Origin: Shinella sp. UYSO24
Lineage (GTDB): Bacteria > Pseudomonadota > Alphaproteobacteria > Rhizobiales > Rhizobiaceae
Assembly (NCBI GenBank): GCA_902167985.1
Contig: CABHNZ010000019.1
Location: 22,075-86,074, forward strand
DNA length: 64,000 bases
Direction of reading: 5' to 3'
Shown: positions 62,172 to 64,000 of the stretch, in pieces
Position numbering within the stretch: the first letter of the stretch is position 1
How the letters are laid out: each line of letters opens with the position of its first letter
Made by a program: the position numbers and the translations under genes
The notes under the pieces: generated by a model
What the model was told of the DNA's origin: nothing
What the model saw: only the letters and a program-made list of their open reading frames with translations
Databases searched by the model: none

Positions 62172-62213
62172 TTTGCGCATCGATATATCCCACGGAATAT
62201 ATCGATGCGCAAA
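62172..62213. promoter_or_regulatory. Perfect 17-base inverted repeat upstream of XRE-cupin gene
   Basis: TTTGCGCATCGATATAT (62172-62188), eight-base spacer CCCACGGA, then ATATATCGATGCGCAAA (62197-62213). The arms are perfectly complementary. Its location between the XRE-cupin gene start and the Gfo/Idh/MocA gene stop suggests an operator for the XRE protein; as RNA it could also fold as a stable hairpin. Confidence 0.7.
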
Positions 62214-62313
62214 CGAAATGAACCGTTGCCGGTTGCCGTGACCGATGTTGGCTAACGTGTACAGATTTTGCGGCGCCGAAAGCTGTCGATGAGCGCTCGA
62301 GCTATCGGGCGCG

Positions 62314-63492
62314 TCAGATGCGTAGCTTGGTCCACCGACCATTCAGGCGAGAAGAGGATACACATGCCTCGATAAAAGCGACCCCCTCCAACCCGTCATC
62401 GATAGAGGGGAGGACGCTGGAACCATCAACGTTCATGCCGTTCCTTTTGGCATCTATCGCGATGGCCGCTTCGGCATAGATTGTCGCGAAGGCTTCGATA
62501 TAGCCTTCAGGATGGCCGGCGGGGACGCGCGACACCCGTTGGGCCGCGACGTTTGCACCTGCGCCTCCCCGTGTAATGAGCCGTTTCGTCTCGCCAAATG
62601 GTGTAAACCACAGCCGATTTGGGTCTTCCTGCGACCACTCCAAGCCCGCCCGGTCGCCGTATACGCGAATCCTCAGATTGTTTTCGTTGCCAGGCGCGAC
62701 TTGACTGCACCACAACATCCCCTTGATGCCGCCATCAAAGCGCATGAGCACATGGGCATTGTCATCGAGACGCCTGCCGGGAACGAAACAGTCGATGTCT
62801 GCGGATAGGCTCTCTAGCTGCAAGCCTGTGACAAAGCGGGCCAAATTGAATGCGTGAGTGCCGATGTCCCCTGTCGAGCCGCCAGCGCCAGATCGTGCAG
62901 GATCGGTCCGCCACTGCGCACCCTTGGCATCGCCCTGCTCAATCGCGTCTGTTAGCCAGTCCTGAGCGTACTCTACCTGGACAATTCGCAGCCGGCCTAG
63001 TTCACCCGCGGAGATCATTTCGCGGGCCTGTCGTATCAGCGGGTAGCCGGTATAATTGTGGGACAGAATGAACAATGCGCCGCTTTTCTCGGCAACTAGT
63101 TTCAGCTTTCGGGCATCCGAAAGGTTTGACGTTAGAGGCTTATCGCAGATGACATGAACGCCACGTTTGAGAAACTCCTTGGCAGCAAGGTAATGCAAGT
63201 GGTTTGGCGTGACGATTGCAACGGCCTCGATGCCATCCTTGCGACGCGCTTCCCGGGCTGCCATTTCCTTGAACGTCGCGTACGACCTGCCTGGATCAAG
63301 ACCAATCTCGCTTCCTGAAAGTTTGGATTTTTCCGGAGATGATGATAGGGCGCCAGCCACGAGTTGAAACCTGCCATCAAGACGCGAGGCCATCCGGTGG
63401 ACGGCACCGATAAAGGCGCCGGAGCCGCCGCCGACCATGCCTAACCGGATCGGGCGCTGGCTTCTGTTCTCGCTTACGGAAATACTGGTCAT
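62314..63492 (-). CDS. Gfo/Idh/MocA family oxidoreductase
   Basis: A 392-residue NAD(P)-dependent sugar or cyclitol dehydrogenase. Rossmann start IRLGMVGGGSGAFIGAVHRM, the conserved K-P motif in HVICDKPLTSNLSDARKL (EKP is replaced by DKP, which is common), and the active-site region STGDIGTHAFNLARFVTGLQ. The C-terminal beta domain follows. The start at 63492 (MTSISVSENRSQ) is preferred over 63510, as it follows the tract CATGAGGTATTC. Together with the isomerase-like gene upstream on the same strand it probably forms a polyol or sugar catabolic operon. Confidence 0.9.
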   Translation of the reverse strand: MTSISVSENRSQRPIRLGMVGGGSGAFIGAVHRMASRLDGRFQLVAGALSSSPEKSKLSGSEIGLDPGRSYATFKEMAAREARRKDGIEAVAIVTPNHLHYLAAKEFLKRGVHVICDKPLTSNLSDARKLKLVAEKSGALFILSHNYTGYPLIRQAREMISAGELGRLRIVQVEYAQDWLTDAIEQGDAKGAQWRTDPARSGAGGSTGDIGTHAFNLARFVTGLQLESLSADIDCFVPGRRLDDNAHVLMRFDGGIKGMLWCSQVAPGNENNLRIRVYGDRAGLEWSQEDPNRLWFTPFGETKRLITRGGAGANVAAQRVSRVPAGHPEGYIEAFATIYAEAAIAIDAKRNGMNVDGSSVLPSIDDGLEGVAFIEACVSSSRLNGRWTKLRI

Positions 63493-63605
63493 GAATACCT
63501 CATGGGTCATGAGAGAGCGTTCAGCAACTCGGTTTCGACAAAGCCGATACCGAGCGCTGGGTGCTCAAAATTCTTGGGTGCTTATTGTGGGGCCGGTCGC
63601 GGGAA

Positions 63606-64000
63606 TCAAAGCCCCAGCATCCGCCGGTTGGCCGCGTCGTCTGTGCCTCCGGCCGCAAAATCATCAAATGCCTTTTCTGTGACGCGGATGATATGGTTGC
63701 GAACGAATTGTGCCCCCTCGCGAGCGCCGTCCTCGGGATGTTTCAAGGCACATTCCCATTCCACCACCGCCCAGCCATCGAAGCCATTGGCCGTCATCTT
63801 GGAAAAGACCGCGCCAAAATCCACCTGACCGTCACCCAGCGAACGGAACCGTCCCGCTCGGTTCACCCAGCTCTGGTAGCCGCCATAGACACCCTGCCGG
63901 CCCGTCGGGTTGAACTCGGCATCCTTGATGTGGAACATCCGGATCCGGTCCTTGTAGATGTCGATATTGTCGAGATAGTCGAGGCATTGCAGCACATAGT
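63606..64000 (-). CDS. Sugar phosphate isomerase/epimerase-like protein (partial)
   Basis: The 3' part of a gene that extends past the window end; about 131 residues are visible. TIM-barrel isomerase/epimerase pattern (PF01261): YKDRIRMFHIKDAEFNPTGR, RFRSLGDGQVDFGAVFSKMT and GWAVVEWECALKHPEDG. The H-I-K-D and V-V-E-W-E motifs carry the metal-binding His and Glu of the family. It lies 113 bases upstream of the Gfo/Idh/MocA gene on the same strand, a very common pairing in inositol or sugar catabolism. Confidence 0.82.
   Translation of the reverse strand, partial: YVLQCLDYLDNIDIYKDRIRMFHIKDAEFNPTGRQGVYGGYQSWVNRAGRFRSLGDGQVDFGAVFSKMTANGFDGWAVVEWECALKHPEDGAREGAQFVRNHIIRVTEKAFDDFAAGGTDDAANRRMLGL

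Noticed and set aside
1..64000. CRISPR arrays, rRNA genes, insertion sequences
   Set aside because: No regularly spaced repeats, no rRNA-like stretches and no transposase frames were found in the window.

Overview
The window looks like chromosome (or a chromid) from a member of the Rhizobiaceae or a close relative in the Hyphomicrobiales. The evidence is the high GC content, the small rhizobial protein families (PRC-barrel, BON, GCG-CRPN, DUF6894-like), a FecI/FecR siderophore locus, a PucR-type regulator, and many promoters of the form GGAAC-N16/17-CGTT, which is the EcfG/RpoE2 general stress response consensus of alphaproteobacteria. I saw no rRNA, tRNA or CRISPR array.

Layout. 0-14.3 kb: a run of small, mostly envelope or stress genes (BON, low-affinity iron permease-like, two PRC-barrel proteins, LtrA, an FAD oxidoreductase, an SbmA/YddA-type ABC exporter, small secreted proteins). 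At least seven of their promoters match the EcfG consensus exactly. 14.1-22.1 kb: a one-strand iron-siderophore locus in the order fecI, fecR, TonB receptor, binding protein, double-length permease, ATPase. 22.4-26.1 kb: an accessory insert with a large tyrosine recombinase and a Fic protein whose start codon lies inside a perfect inverted repeat. 26.3-31.0 kb: an MFS carrier and AbgB-like M20 hydrolase operon, divergent from a GAF/PucR regulator. 31.3-40.6 kb: three ECF sigma/anti-sigma modules: one with EF-hand and metal-sensor-like proteins, and two with RskA-type anti-sigmas around secreted fasciclin and DUF4394 proteins. 40.5-42.4 kb: a NIPSNAP/ABM/ACT operon divergent from an ArsR regulator. 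42.6-61.3 kb: a catabolic region with a LysR-controlled peptide-type ABC transporter, two amidases and an AbrB-type carrier; then a gamma-glutamyltransferase-like enzyme, an M20 hydrolase, a polysaccharide-deacetylase-fold hydrolase and a NicC-like monooxygenase, divergent from an NMT1-type ABC transporter and a MarR regulator. 61.5-64 kb: an XRE-cupin regulator, a Gfo/Idh/MocA oxidoreductase and the 3' part of a sugar-isomerase-like gene.

Seventeen genes have broken reading frames. In every case the frame can be restored by adding back single bases, nearly always in a short homopolymer. I infer 26 losses and no gains. This one-sided pattern points to deletion-type sequencing or assembly error more than to real gene decay. 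I list these loci as pseudogene entries covering the whole gene, describe the protein expected if the frame is restored, and give the break positions.

Working together: the left arm looks like a general-stress and envelope-maintenance cluster; the middle handles iron uptake and envelope signalling through ECF factors; the right arm looks like import and hydrolysis of amide-linked or N-heterocyclic nutrients under local regulators (LysR, MarR, XRE) with visible operator-like repeats.
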